The notes under the pieces: model-generated
What the model saw: only the letters and a program-made list of their open reading frames with translations
Databases searched by the model: none
What the model was told of the DNA's origin: nothing
Origin: Alkalibacterium sp034520745
Lineage (GTDB): Bacteria; Bacillota; Bacilli; Lactobacillales; Carnobacteriaceae_A
Direction of reading: 5' to 3'
Assembly: GCA_034520745.1 (NCBI GenBank)
Contig: JAXHNF010000013.1
Span: forward strand, 1 to 64,000
Length of the DNA stretch: 64,000 bases
Program-made: the position numbers and the translations under genes
Part shown: positions 17,159-26,674 of the stretch, in pieces
Layout of the letters: each line of letters begins with the position of its first letter
Position numbering within the stretch: the first letter of the stretch is position 1

Positions 17159-17716
17159 ATGGATTTAAATTTTGAAGAATTAGAACACTCAAAAGCATGG
17201 TACGTCCTGCAGACTTATTCAGGCTATGAAAACAAGGTCAAGCAAAACCTGGAATCCCGCGCACAGAGCATGAATATGGAAGATAACATTCTGCAGATAC
17301 TGATTCCTGAAGAAGAGACTACAGAAGGAAAAGATGGGAAAACGGAAATGGAAAAGGTATTCCCCGGGTATGTTTTAGTTGAAATGATCATGTCGGACGA
17401 AGCCTGGTATATCGTCAGAAACACACCGGGAGTGACCGGGTTCGTGGGCTCGCACGGGGCAGGAAGCAAGCCTTCACCGCTATTGCCCGATGAGGTCGAC
17501 CAGATCCTCCGCAGCATGGGCATCAATCCGCGCAGAGTGGAAATGGACCTTGAAATCGGCGAACGTATTCAGATCAATGAAGGGGCCTTCGCCGGTATGG
17601 AAGGTAACGTCACAGCCCTTGAAACAGAAAAAGGCAAAATCAAAGCATCGATCGAAATGTTCGGTAGAGAAACAAATGCCGAGCTGGATTACAACCAGAT
17701 CTCAAAAATCGATTAA
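17159..17716 (+). CDS. nusG: Transcription termination/antitermination factor NusG
   Basis: A 185-residue NusG. The NGN domain starts KAWYVLQTYSGYENKVK, continues with VFPGYVLVEM and ends with RNTPGVTGFVG. It is followed by the C-terminal KOW domain with GAFAGMEGNV and FGRETNAELDYNQI. It binds RNA polymerase at the clamp and couples to Rho or S10. The ATG at 17159 follows AAAGGAG. Confidence 0.96.
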   Translation: MDLNFEELEHSKAWYVLQTYSGYENKVKQNLESRAQSMNMEDNILQILIPEEETTEGKDGKTEMEKVFPGYVLVEMIMSDEAWYIVRNTPGVTGFVGSHGAGSKPSPLLPDEVDQILRSMGINPRRVEMDLEIGERIQINEGAFAGMEGNVTALETEKGKIKASIEMFGRETNAELDYNQISKID

Positions 17717-17723
17717 GTGATTC

Positions 17724-17752
17724 TTGCTTTTAGAGTTCAAGTGTGGTAACAT
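17724..17752 (+). promoter_or_regulatory. Predicted promoter of rplK-rplA
   Basis: TTGCTT (17724-17729), 17-bp spacer, TAACAT (17747-17752). It is moderately good and positioned to start transcription just before the L1-type leader hairpin. Confidence 0.5.
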
Positions 17753-17780
17753 TTATCAGTGCGCCATATACACTCACGGA

Positions 17781-17845
17781 GTGTCGTGGTGTAGAAACAT
17801 AGTGGGAGAGGAAAATTGAAACCTCATTTAACCACTCACGGACAC
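17781..17845 (+). ncRNA. L1-binding-type leader of rplK
   Basis: A nested structure. GTGTCGTG (17781-17788) pairs with CACGGACAC (17837-17845, one bulge), AGTGG (17801-17805) with CCACT (17832-17836), and GAGG (17808-17811) with CCTC (17822-17825). The AGTGGGAG core resembles the L1 site in 23S rRNA (GGTGGGAG), and L1 is known to repress rplK-rplA mRNA. The same core recurs before rplA. Confidence 0.6.
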
Positions 17846-17866
17846 AAAATCAAGGAGGTATGTCTC

Positions 17867-18293
17867 GTGGCAAAAAAAGTAGTCAATGTCGTGAAATTGC
17901 AGATACCTGCAGGGAAAGCTAATCCGGCACCCCCAGTAGGACCAGCATTAGGACAAGCTCAAGTAAACATCATGGGATTCTGTAAAGAGTTCAACGCTCG
18001 TACAGCTGACCAGGCAGGGTATGATCATTCCTGTTGTTATTTCTGTTTATGAAGACCGTTCATTCACATTTATCACTAAAACACCACCTGCAGCAGTTCT
18101 GCTTAAAAAAGCAGCTGGCGTTGAGTCTGGTTCAGGCGAACCAAACACTAAAAAAGTGGCAACTGTAACCAGTGATCAGGTAAGAGAAATTGCTGAAACA
18201 AAAATGGAAGACCTAAACGCAGCTAGCGTTGAAGCAGCAATGCGCATGGTCGAAGGTACAGCACGCAGTATGGGATTCACTGTCAAAGGTTAA
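17867..18293 (+). CDS. rplK: 50S ribosomal protein L11 (one frameshift)
   Basis: L11 of the GTPase-associated centre. GTG start at 17867 after AAGGAGG. It has VVKLQIPAGKANPAPPVGPA, QVNIMGFCKEFN, then after the break IIPVVISVYEDRSF and the thiostrepton-site C-terminal domain (TKTPPAAVLLKKAAG). One extra T near 18019-18021 (CAGGGTATGATC) shifts the frame; removing it gives QAGMIIPVV and a 141-residue protein. Confidence 0.94.
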
Positions 18294-18329
18294 TCCGATA
18301 ATCTCATAGCTTGCTGACTCCGCATCCGG

Positions 18330-18426
18330 TCATTCAAAGACAGCTTTGAATGATAAGAAGTGCACTCTCATTATGTCAGTGCATTCAGTGCGGAAATCAA
18401 GTGGGAGGTCAAACCGTTAACACCAC
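18330..18426 (+). ncRNA. Leader of rplA with second L1-type site
   Basis: A perfect 10-bp hairpin TCATTCAAAG / CTTTGAATGA (18330-18353) is followed by GCACT/AGTGC. Then a second L1-like site appears: GTGGGAGGT (18401-18409) with ACC (18413-18415) and CCAC (18423-18426). It lies 20 nt before the rplA ATG, so bound L1 would shield its ribosome site. Confidence 0.5.
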
Positions 18427-18445
18427 ACTAAGGAGGAAAAAAAAC

Positions 18446-19141
18446 ATGGCGAAAAAGAGCAAAAAATTCTTGGCTGCTTTGGAAAAAGTAGACAGAGAAA
18501 ACTTATACAATGCAACTGAAGCTTTAGAATTAGTAAAAGAAATCGACTACGCCAATTTTGATGCTAGTATTGAAGTAGCATACAGATTAGGTGTCGATCC
18601 TAAACAGGCAGATCAGCAGATCCGTGGCGCAATGGTATTGCCGCACGGAACGGGTAAAACACAGACCGTTATTGTTTTCGCAAAAGGCGATGCTGCAAAG
18701 GCTGCTGAAGAAGCAGGCGCAGACTTCGTTGGCGACAGCGATCTTGTAGAAAAAGTACAAGGCGGATGGCTGGAGTTTGACGTGGTCGTTGCTGCACCGG
18801 ACATGATGGCAGAAGTAGGGAAATTAGGTCGTGTCCTTGGACCTAAAGGTTTAATGCCTAACCCTAAAACAGGAACAGTTACACCCGATGTAGCCAAAGC
18901 TGTTAATGACATCAAAGCCGGTCAAGTCACTTACCGTGTCGACCGTCAGTCAAATGTACACGTACCGATCGGTAAAGTGTCCTTTGACATTGAAAAACTA
19001 CAGGAAAACCTGGCTGCACTTCATGACGTGATCGTGAAAGCTAAACCTGCAAGTTCAAAAGGTGTTTACATCAAGAACATGGCAGTAGCCAGCACATTCG
19101 GTCCCGGCGTTAAAGTCGACCCAAGTACTGCAGTTAAATAA
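18446..19141 (+). CDS. rplA: 50S ribosomal protein L1
   Basis: L1, 231 residues, of the mobile stalk on the E-site side and a translational repressor of its own operon in bacteria. It starts AKKSKKFLAALEKVD and has VLPHGTGKTQTV and the conserved GPKGLMPNPKTGTV loop. It ends with SSKGVYIKNMAVAST. The ATG at 18446 follows AAGGAGG. The frame is intact. Confidence 0.97.
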   Translation: MAKKSKKFLAALEKVDRENLYNATEALELVKEIDYANFDASIEVAYRLGVDPKQADQQIRGAMVLPHGTGKTQTVIVFAKGDAAKAAEEAGADFVGDSDLVEKVQGGWLEFDVVVAAPDMMAEVGKLGRVLGPKGLMPNPKTGTVTPDVAKAVNDIKAGQVTYRVDRQSNVHVPIGKVSFDIEKLQENLAALHDVIVKAKPASSKGVYIKNMAVASTFGPGVKVDPSTAVK

Positions 19142-19159
19142 AAAAGTTTAAAATTTCTC

Positions 19160-19188
19160 TTGACCTGTGTAAGGCAGCTTGCTATACT
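19160..19188 (+). promoter_or_regulatory. Promoter of rplJ-rplL
   Basis: TTGACC (19160-19165), 17-bp spacer, TATACT (19183-19188). This is a near-consensus promoter whose transcript would begin just ahead of the L10 leader. Confidence 0.8.
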
Positions 19189-19194
19189 TATGCA

Positions 19195-19370
19195 GGTTAA
19201 GGAAATAACTTAAATTAAATATGCATTGATGAATGAAGGTGACGGGAAACTGTTACCGGATAATACCGAAGACAGTATGTGGCTTTTGCCTTAATATCAT
19301 ACCGAGGACACAAGTGATTACATTAATCAACTATGACCCCTCTATGTCTACGGTGACATGGGGTTTTTTT
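19195..19370 (+). ncRNA. Ribosomal protein L10 leader
   Basis: It carries the conserved Firmicutes L10-leader segments ATACCGAAGACAG, TTTTGCCTTAATATCAT and ACCGAGGACA (about 19262-19312). These are followed by a terminator-like hairpin, CCCC...ATGTC pairing with GACATGGGG, and a run of seven Ts (19336-19370). Binding of the L10(L12)4 complex to this RNA is the established feedback control of rplJL. Confidence 0.88.
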
Positions 19371-19442
19371 GTACGACAGATCCTTTCGGGGCTGCCTTAT
19401 CAACGAAATCCTCATTTCAATCGATCAGGAGGTGAAACATCA

Positions 19443-19949
19443 ATGAGTAAAGCAAATGTCATTGCAAAAAAAGAAGAAATCGTCAATGATATTACGAAGA
19501 AATTTCAAGACGCAGAAGCTGTCGTAGTCGTTGACTACCGTGGTTTGACAGTGGAACAAGTCACTGAATTACGTAAACAGTTACGTGAAGCAGGGATTGA
19601 AATGCGCGTTTTGAAAAACACTATGCTTCGTCGTGCTGCAGAAGCAGCTGATTTGTCAGATTTGGTAGATGTCTTCAAAGGACCTACTGCTGTAGCATTC
19701 AGTAACGAAGAAGTGGTTGCCCCTGCAAAAATTATTGCAGAATTCGCTAAAACTGCAGAAGCTTTAGAAATCAAAGGTGGCGTACTGGAAGGTAAAGTTG
19801 CAAGTGTTGAACAAATCAACAAAATTGCTACACTGCCAAGCCGAGACGGACTTCTTTCTATGCTGTTATCTGTACTTCAGGCACCTGTCCGAAATACAGC
19901 ATTGGCAATCAAAGCTGTTGCAGAGAAAAAAGAAGAAGAAGCTGCATAA
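19443..19949 (+). CDS. rplJ: 50S ribosomal protein L10
   Basis: L10, 168 residues, the base of the stalk to which L7/L12 dimers bind through the C-terminal helix. It contains AVVVVDYRGLTVEQVTELR, MRVLKNTMLRRA and FKGPTAVAFS. The ATG at 19443 follows GGAGGTG. It is 90 nt before rplL and is controlled by the preceding L10 leader. Confidence 0.97.
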   Translation: MSKANVIAKKEEIVNDITKKFQDAEAVVVVDYRGLTVEQVTELRKQLREAGIEMRVLKNTMLRRAAEAADLSDLVDVFKGPTAVAFSNEEVVAPAKIIAEFAKTAEALEIKGGVLEGKVASVEQINKIATLPSRDGLLSMLLSVLQAPVRNTALAIKAVAEKKEEEAA

Positions 19950-20039
19950 AGCAGTCTCTTCAACTGAGTCACATCTATGCAGCTGCCTAGCTGTATAGGA
20001 TCAAACTAAAACTTAAACTATAAACGGAGGAAAACAAAA

Positions 20040-20405
20040 ATGGCATTAGATATTGAAAAAATCATTGCTGACTTGAAAGAGTCAACTGTCGTAGAATTAA
20101 ACGACTTAGTAAGTGCGATCGAAGAAGAATTCGGCGTTGAAGCTGCAGCACCAGTTGCAGCAGCAGGTGCAGGAGCAGCTGCAGAAGCTGAACAAACAGA
20201 ATTCACTGTTGAACTGACAAGTGCTGGTTCAGCTAAAATCAAAGTAATCAAAGCAGTTCGTGAAGCTACAGGTCTTGGCTTGAAAGAAGCTAAAGCATTA
20301 GTAGACGGCGCACCTGCACCAGTTAAAGAAAATGTTTCTAAAGAAGAAGCAGAAGAATTAAAAGGTAAATTAGAAGAAGCTGGCGCTTCTGTAGAAGTTA
20401 AGTAA
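20040..20405 (+). CDS. rplL: 50S ribosomal protein L7/L12
   Basis: A 121-residue acidic stalk protein. It has an N-terminal dimerisation domain, an Ala-rich hinge (EAAAPVAAAGAGAAAEAEQ, about residues 34-54) and a C-terminal domain with IKVIKAVREATGLGLKEAK that contacts translation factors. The ATG at 20040 follows GGAGG. A perfect terminator follows the stop. Confidence 0.98.
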   Translation: MALDIEKIIADLKESTVVELNDLVSAIEEEFGVEAAAPVAAAGAGAAAEAEQTEFTVELTSAGSAKIKVIKAVREATGLGLKEAKALVDGAPAPVKENVSKEEAEELKGKLEEAGASVEVK

Positions 20406-20428
20406 TTCTATTTAACTTAAACACATCG

Positions 20429-20472
20429 AATCCCCCTGCTGTAAAGAATTCTTTACAGCAGGGGGATTTTTT
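20429..20472 (+). terminator. Intrinsic terminator after rplL
   Basis: A 20-bp perfect palindromic hairpin (AATCCCCCTGCTGTAAAGAA and its complement, 20429-20468) runs into TTTTTT. It ends the rplJL operon 24 nt past the stop codon. Confidence 0.95.
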
Positions 20473-20611
20473 GTTCTACACTTTTGTGTCAATTTCGGTA
20501 TTGAGTAGGAATGAGACGGAATATCTGATAGAATGTGTCATTGTACAGTGAGATACTTAATGCTTACCAGAATTCATCTGCTGCACAGAACAGAAAGGAA
20601 GAAATTAATAA

Positions 20612-21813
20612 ATGAATAACGATAAATATCCTCAGCGCATAGATTACGGTATCATTCTATCCGTGATGCTGCTGGCCATACTCAGTATTGCTTCGCTTTA
20701 TTCGACGACCAGTTTTGATTCAGGGCGCGCCGTTGAGCATGACACTCAAGCAGATCATGTGGTACGGACTGGGTACGATCGCCGTGCTGGTCCTTATGCA
20801 GTTTGATTCGGAGCAGTTATGGAAGATGACCACTTATTTGTATATATTAGGGATCAGTCGTTCTGTATATCTGACGCTTTTGATTTATGACCGGAACCTG
20901 GCGATGCGGACCGGAGGGAAGTCCTGGATTCGTCTTGGCCCGCTTGGCACCATTCAGCCCTCGGAATTTGTAAAGATCCCGTTCATTCTCATGCTCGCCA
21001 AAGCGGTGACGAAACATAACAGTACATTTAAAGTCAGAGATTACGAAAGTGATTTTCTGCTGATGGGTAAGCTGATGCTGTATGCTGCTCTGCCTGTGTT
21101 GCTGGTGTTCATGCAGAACGATCTGGGGACCGGCTTAGTCTACCTTGCCATTCTTGTCGGGATGATTTTACTGTCTAGGTATCAGATGGCAGATCCTTCT
21201 GCCGATATTTTTATTTGTTACTACTGTCGGGGTCACACTTATCCTGCTTGCTGTTTATAATCAGGAATTCCTGCTGGAAACAGGCTTGTTCAGTCCGTAT
21301 CAGTTTGCCAGGATCAATACCTGGCTGAATCCGCATCTGGGTTCGACGGATGATACGTACCAAGTGACACAGGCCTTCAAGTCGATCGGATCCGGTGGCG
21401 TTTTCGGCAAAGGATTCGGTGTGAGCGAAGTCTATGTTCCAGTCAGAGAATCGGACATGATTTTCGCGACGATCGGCGAGAACTTCGGCTTTGCCGGCGG
21501 GTCATTTTTGATCTTCACCTATTTTGTTCTTGTCTATCATATGATAAAAGTCGTGTATGATACTAAGAACGAATTTTATGCCTACATTGCTACGGGCGTT
21601 ATTATGATGATCGTCTTTCACGTACTTGAAAACGTCGGGATGAATATCGGCCTGCTCCCGGTGACTGGGATCCCGCTTCCTTTTATATCTCAGGGTGGCT
21701 CGTCGCTGCTCGGGAACATGATGGGGATCGGTCTGATTATGTCGATGCGTTTCCATCACAAGTCGTACTTCTTCTCGGGCGAAGGCGAAGACTTCCATCC
21801 GGGGACGGCATAA
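20612..21813 (+). CDS. rodA: SEDS-family peptidoglycan glycosyltransferase, RodA type (frameshifts)
   Basis: A polytopic membrane protein of about 400 residues. It contains YDRNLAMRTGGKSWIRLGPL, IQPSEFVKIPFILMLAK, QNDLGTGLVYLAI (with the catalytic Asp), NPHLGSTDDTYQVTQ and LPFISQGGSS near the C terminus. SEDS proteins polymerise glycan strands with a class B PBP. The glutamine in ISQGGSS and the RTGGKSW motif favour RodA over FtsW. The frame breaks near 20735 and near 21195. The ATG at 20612 follows AGAAAGGAAG. It is followed 24 nt later by a second SEDS gene. Confidence 0.87.
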
Positions 21814-21837
21814 GATGAGAAGGAAGGGAATGGCAGA

Positions 21838-23000
21838 ATGATAAAGGACAGAATCAAATATGTTGATAAATATCTAGTGTTTCCCTATCTTGCGCTGACG
21901 ATTTTCAGTATCATTATGATATACAGCGCAAGCAGTTACAGCGCTCTCCATGATTACGGCAACCCCCATCACTATCTGCCCAGACAGCTGATTTTTGTCG
22001 GGATGTCTTATGTACTCTTTGTCTTTTCTCTGTATCTGCCTCTGCAGATACTGAAACAGAAGAAGGTTGTCATTTTCGGGATCGTGGTGACGGCCGTTTC
22101 GCTGTTCTTTCTGCTCCTGTTCGGAAGAGAGATCTATGGAGCGAAAAGGTGGATCGAAACACCGCTGTTCAACATCCAGCCAGCCGAATTTACAAAGTTC
22201 ATGGTGATCTGGTACCTGGCTTATATCCTGTCGAAAAAACAGAAAAAGATTGCTGAAGATTTTTTCCGTGCGGTCGTTGCGCCGATTTTTCTAGTGGCTC
22301 TGATCGTGCTGTTTATATACATTCAGCCGGATACCGGTTCGTCATTTATCATCGTGATCATTGCGGCCGTCATGATTTTTGCCAGCGGAGTATCTCCGAA
22401 ACTGGGGACGAGGATGTCGGTTTGCTTGGTGTCGGTGGCCTGTTCGGGCTGACTCAGCTGATCAGGACCTTCGGCACAGATCTGTTTTTTCTTGACGAGT
22501 ACCGCTATAACCGCTTTTTAGGCTACTGGGATCCTTTCCAGCTGGCAGAAGGAGCCGGGCTTCAGCTGGTCAATTCCTACTATGCATTGAGTCGGGGAGG
22601 TCTGTTCGGGGTCGGATTCGGCGACAGTGTGCAGAAGACGGGCTATCTGCCTTTTCCGTATACCGATTTCATCGTTGCGATCATCGGCGAGGAGTTGGGG
22701 CTTTTCGGCATTTTCCTGCTGTTATCGGTGTTTGCGCTGATGGTCTCGCGGATGATCCTGACAGCGATCCGGTCAAAGAGCGCCTTCAATTCACTGCTGA
22801 GCATCGGCGTGGCCTCCATGTTTCTGATCCAGGGGATGATCAATCTCATGAGTGTTGTCGGTCTGATGCCTATAACAGGCATGACTTTCCCATTCATCAG
22901 CTATGGTGGGTCGAGCCTGATGGTGCTTTCCGTCTCGATCGGTCTGGTAGCAAATATTTCGGCACGTGTCAATTATCAGAGAGCTAAAACCCAACTATAG
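21838..23000 (+). CDS. ftsW: SEDS-family glycosyltransferase, FtsW/RodA type (one frameshift)
   Basis: Second SEDS paralogue, about 387 residues. It has IIMIYSASSYSALHDYG at the first helix, REIYGAKRWIETP, IQPAEFTKFMVIWYLAY, QPDTGSSFIIVI (Asp) and FPFISYGGSSLM, the FtsW-type signature. FtsW makes septal peptidoglycan with its partner PBP. One base is out of register near 22420; restoring it gives VGLLGVGGLFGLTQ. The ATG at 21838 lies 9 nt after GGAAGGG. Assignment to ftsW rather than a second rodA rests on the SYGGSS motif only. Confidence 0.82.
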
Positions 23001-23009
23001 GAGGATGTT

Positions 23010-23493
23010 ATGCGACTCTATATCAAACAGAAAGTCTGGTCATTCAAGGACCGTTTTACGATAAAAGATGAGGCAGAACAGGATGTCTACTACGTTGAAG
23101 GTGAAGCATTCACTTTTGCCAAGAAATTGAGACTGTACAATAAAGACAATGAAGAACAGCTGTATATCGAACAGGCTCTATGGAAATTTCTGCCTGAGTA
23201 CCATCTCTATCAGGATGGACAAGATGCTGCAACGGTGAAAAAAGACTTTGCCCTGTTTAAAAACAACTACACGATCCTCGGCCGCGGACTGGCATATCGA
23301 AGGTTCTGTGATGGCGCATGATTATGTCATCAAAGAAGGAAATAAAGTCATTGCGGATATCAATAAGAAGTGGTTGTCCTGGGGAGACTCGTACGAAATA
23401 GACATCCAGGACGAACGTTTCGTGTCGCTGCTGCTGGGTATCGTCGTTGTCATTGATGCGGTTATTGCACAGGAAAACCCTCCGGGTCAGTAA
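23010..23493 (+). CDS. LURP-one-related / YxjI family protein (one frameshift)
   Basis: About 160 residues in the Tubby-like beta-barrel family that includes YxjI and plant LURP proteins. It contains LYIKQKVWSFKDRFTIKDE, YYVEGEAFTFAKKLRL and VIADINKKWLSWGDSYEIDI, and ends with a hydrophobic LLGIVVVIDAVIA helix. The frame shifts near 23285; joined, it reads YHIEGSVMAHDYVI. The ATG at 23010 follows AGGAGG. Function in bacteria is not known. It is 9 nt after ftsW and likely cotranscribed. Confidence 0.8.
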
Positions 23494-23506
23494 TACAAAA
23501 TAATAA

Positions 23507-23542
23507 AAGAAGCGGTCAGGCTATATCTCCTGGCCGCTTCTT
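23507..23542. terminator. Bidirectional intrinsic terminator
   Basis: AAGAAGCGGTCAGG pairs with CCTGGCCGCTTCTT around CTATATCT, with one T/G pair. It serves the rodA-ftsW-yxjI unit on the plus strand and possibly the MFS gene from the other side. Confidence 0.75.
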
Positions 23543-23603
23543 GCCGTTTATAATATCATTTTATATCTCTCAGTGTCTTTTCAAGGATAGTCTCCAGTCT
23601 TGT

Positions 23604-24829
23604 TTAAGCCCGCTTCAACGAATGCTTCGAGGCGATAAAGAGCAGCGGCAGATTAACGGCATGAAAGACAAGCGCGATCGTGAACGCCAGGGCATAAGAA
23701 CCGGTAAAGTCATAGGCATAACCGACAAGCGTCATGGATAAAGCGGCACCGATGCCGGCAGACAAAGACAGGATCGGGTAGATCCTGACGTACAGTTCCT
23801 TGCCGAACAGTTCTGTGGTCAAAAGCGGCAGAGCCACGGCCGGTACCGAAAAGACGGTGCCGAACAGCAAGGCTGCGAAGATCAAAATATACGTATTTGA
23901 TAGAGTCGAGCATCACGATGCTTACGGCATTAACACTAGCATGATGGCGCTCGCCTTGACCACGCCCAGATAGTCGCTCAATGAGCCGAAAATGAGTTTG
24001 AACGTGATGTTTCCGATCATCACCGCAGAGAGCATGATTCCGCCCACCTGTTCAGACAAGAGGTTAGATTCTGCATAGCCGGGCAGATGCTGCGAAATGC
24101 CGGCAATGGAGGTGTGCGAAAAAGCGATGACGAAAATCAGGATGAAAGCAATATTGGTAAAAGAAAAATTGATCCAGTTCGGCTGTTTTATCAGGCGGTT
24201 TCTTTCCTCCTCTGACTCATCGTGACCGTAAGGAAGGAGGCCTTCTTCTGCAGGGTCCAGAGTATATCGGTAAAAGATCGCAGGCAGTGCCAGCAGGATC
24301 ATAAGGATCCCCATCGCAACAAAGGACATTTCCCAGCCGACACGGCTGATCAGGAACGTGAATATGGGCGAAAAGATGGCACCGGCGATCCCGCTGAATC
24401 CGAAGGAAAGACTCATGGCCAGCCCTTTTTTCTTCTCAAACCAGTTGTTGACGATCAGGGACAAGGGGATCATGGCGTAGAAGCTGGCGCCAATCCCCGG
24501 ATGATCCCGAGAAGGTAAAAGCCCCACATGCTTGTTGTGAAGGCCATGGCGATGGTCGAAAGCGAGGCGAGCGCAACACCTGTGATCAGGATCTTTTTCC
24601 AGCCGAACCTGTAAAGCAGGGGAGTGAAGAACAGGGAAACGACGGCCAGGGCGATGGACGACAGGGTAGCGTGCATGGCGAACGTTCCGACGTAAACGTC
24701 AAGGTCCTGGGCGACGGGGGTGTAAAAGACACCGATGACATTCATCGTCAGCCCGATGGAACTGGCGGACATGCCGCAGCTGATTGCCAGGACCAGCCAG
24801 TGCTTGATGCTTTTAGCTTGTTGATTCAT
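23604..24829 (-). CDS. MFS transporter, oxalate/formate antiporter-like (frameshifts)
   Basis: A twelve-helix major facilitator of about 405 residues. It begins KHWLVLAISCGMSASSIGL, has a cytoplasmic loop RFGWKK of the helix 2-3 type, SLSFGFSGIAGAIFSP, a central charged loop (EEGLLPYGHDESEEERN) and IFGSLSDYLGVVKAS as the second-half equivalent. Breaks fall near 24500 and near 23920. The organisation fits OFA-family monocarboxylate/oxalate transporters, but the substrate is unknown. The ATG at 24829 follows AGAGAGG. It is divergent from the uracil permease gene. Confidence 0.8.
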
Positions 24830-24980
24830 TCTGTGTAACCTCTCTCAGTAAGATGGTATTTCTAGTATACTAGTCTGCGCTCTTTAAAGTAAAGCTTAAT
24901 TGCTGTTAAACTTTCCAAACTTTATCTTGCTTTACAGAAAAACACTTGGTAAACTGAAGTGCAAGCAAAATTCCTTTAAT

Positions 24981-25148
24981 TCTATCCAGAGAGGTAGGAA
25001 AGGATGGAAAAATTTCATATAGCTGAAACGCTTCGGATCGTTCTGCCTGTGCAGGTCAACGTGCAGCAGCATATCCAAAATGCGGATTCAGCATCCATCT
25101 TATCTAAAGGTCCTTTTGCAAAACAGAAAAGGGCATTTCTTTATGCCC
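24981..25148 (+). promoter_or_regulatory. PyrR-type leader / attenuator of the uracil permease
   Basis: ATCCAGAGAGG (24984-24994) with AAAGGAT (24999-25005) matches the PyrR-binding loop consensus; ATCC pairs with GGAT to close the loop. GATGG (25003-25007) can instead pair with CCATC (25095-25099), an antiterminator. Downstream GTCCTTTT (25110-25117) pairs with AAAAGGGC (25127-25134), followed by ATTTCTTTAT, a weak terminator. An alternative GGGCAT/ATGCCC hairpin (25131-25148) shares the same GGGC. PyrR with UMP would favour termination. Confidence 0.75.
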
Positions 25149-25175
25149 GAAAATAAGGAAGAAGGATGATAAGAT

Positions 25176-26578
25176 ATGGCCATTCAACAACGACCGTTAA
25201 TATTAGACGTGGAGGCTAAACCGAAACTCTTCACGGGATTATTTTTAAGTCTTCAGCATGTATTCGCCATGTTCGGGGCAACGATCCTGCGTATCCCGTC
25301 CTGCTCAACATGCCCGGTTTATCTGTAGCGCTTTGGCCAGTGGTGTGCGGGAGCGATCGATTTATCAGATCGCAACAAAAGCGAAAGTGCCGGTTTATCT
25401 CGGCTCGTCATTTGCCTACATTGCCGCGATGCAGATAGCGATAGATCAGATGGGCGGGGACATCAGTGCTGCGCAGACGCAGGGATCGTCATGGTTGGTG
25501 TCTTGTTCTCGTTGTCATTGCCGGCCTCGTTCACGTTCGTGCTGTCGGAACGTCCTGGGTGGACGAAGCTGCTGCCTGCGATCGTCATCGGGCCGATGAT
25601 GCGGCGGTCGTCAGTCGGATCTGGGGCTTGGCGGCGAATGCTGTCCAGAATGCCGGGTTGTGTTTGCCGGGATCCGACTGGCGGACTGGATCGCTGTCGG
25701 TGACGACCTTCCTGATTGCGGCTTTAACGTCGATCCCGAGGCGAAAGGCTTCCTGAAGATCATACCCTTCCTGGTCCAGCGATCATCGGTGCGCCTGCCT
25801 CTGCTTGCGGCAGTACCTTGGCGTCGTCGGTTTTAACGGCGGTGAGGGAAGCGAGCTGGATCGCTCTTCCGGAATTGTATCTGCCTTTTGAAACAGACAC
25901 GTTCCAGAGCTACAACTTTTACTTCGGTCCTGAGAGCTGGGCGCTGCTTCCGATCGTGCTGGTAACGGTAGCCGAACACATCGGAGATCATTTCCGGTAC
26001 TGGGCAGAGATTTGTGACCGCGAATTCCTGCGAAGAACCGGGACTGAAACGCACGCTGATCGGTGACGGGGCGGCCACGGCGATATCGGCTTTCTTCGGT
26101 GGACCGGCCAATGCAACCTACGGCGAGAATACCGGCGTGATCGGGATGGCGCCGGATCGCATCGGTCTCAAGCGTCATCGGGAACGCCGGCCTGCGTTGC
26201 CATCGCTCTGAGGCTCCATGGGCAAGTTTACGGCGCTTCGATCTCAACGATACCGGCTGCTGTCACTCGGGCGGGATGTCGATCCTGCTTTACGGCGTGA
26301 TCGCCAGCAACGGGCTCAAAGTCATGATCGAAGACAAAGTGGACTTCAATCAGTCGAGAAATCTGATCATAGCCAGTTCGATGCTGGTCATTGGTCTGGG
26401 CGGAGCGGTGTTCGACATTGCCGGACTAGTAACACTGTCCGGGACAGCGCTGAGTGCCATTACAGGAATCCTTTTAAATCAGATCCTGCCTAAAGAAGAA
26501 CCGGCATATGAAGTGGAATATGAACGAGAGTCGACGTCAGATTCAAAGTATGAAGCTGAATACGAGCCGGTAAACTAG
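25176..26578 (+). CDS. uraA: Uracil permease, NCS2 family (heavily frameshifted)
   Basis: Uracil:proton symporter. Recognisable blocks in several frames, in order: LFLSLQHVFAMFGATIL, VPVYLGSSFAYIAAMQIAI, SWVDE, GLAANAVQNAG, FNFYFGPESW-like text with LLPIVLVTVAEHIGDH (the substrate Glu), LIGDGAATAISAFFGGPANATYGENTGVIG and SILLYGVIASNGLKVMI. The C-terminal tail is acidic and Tyr-rich. I count roughly ten frame changes across 1.4 kb, far more than in neighbours, so this may be either a poorly sequenced stretch or a decaying gene. The PyrR leader supports uracil transport. The ATG at 25176 follows AAGGATG. Confidence 0.8.
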
Positions 26579-26674
26579 CCTTTTCGTCAGCCGGTATATT
26601 ACAGAGATGATTGTAGTGTTGAAGCCTGCATAGTATACTGTTAGGTAAAGACCTAACAGAAAGAGGCATCGACA

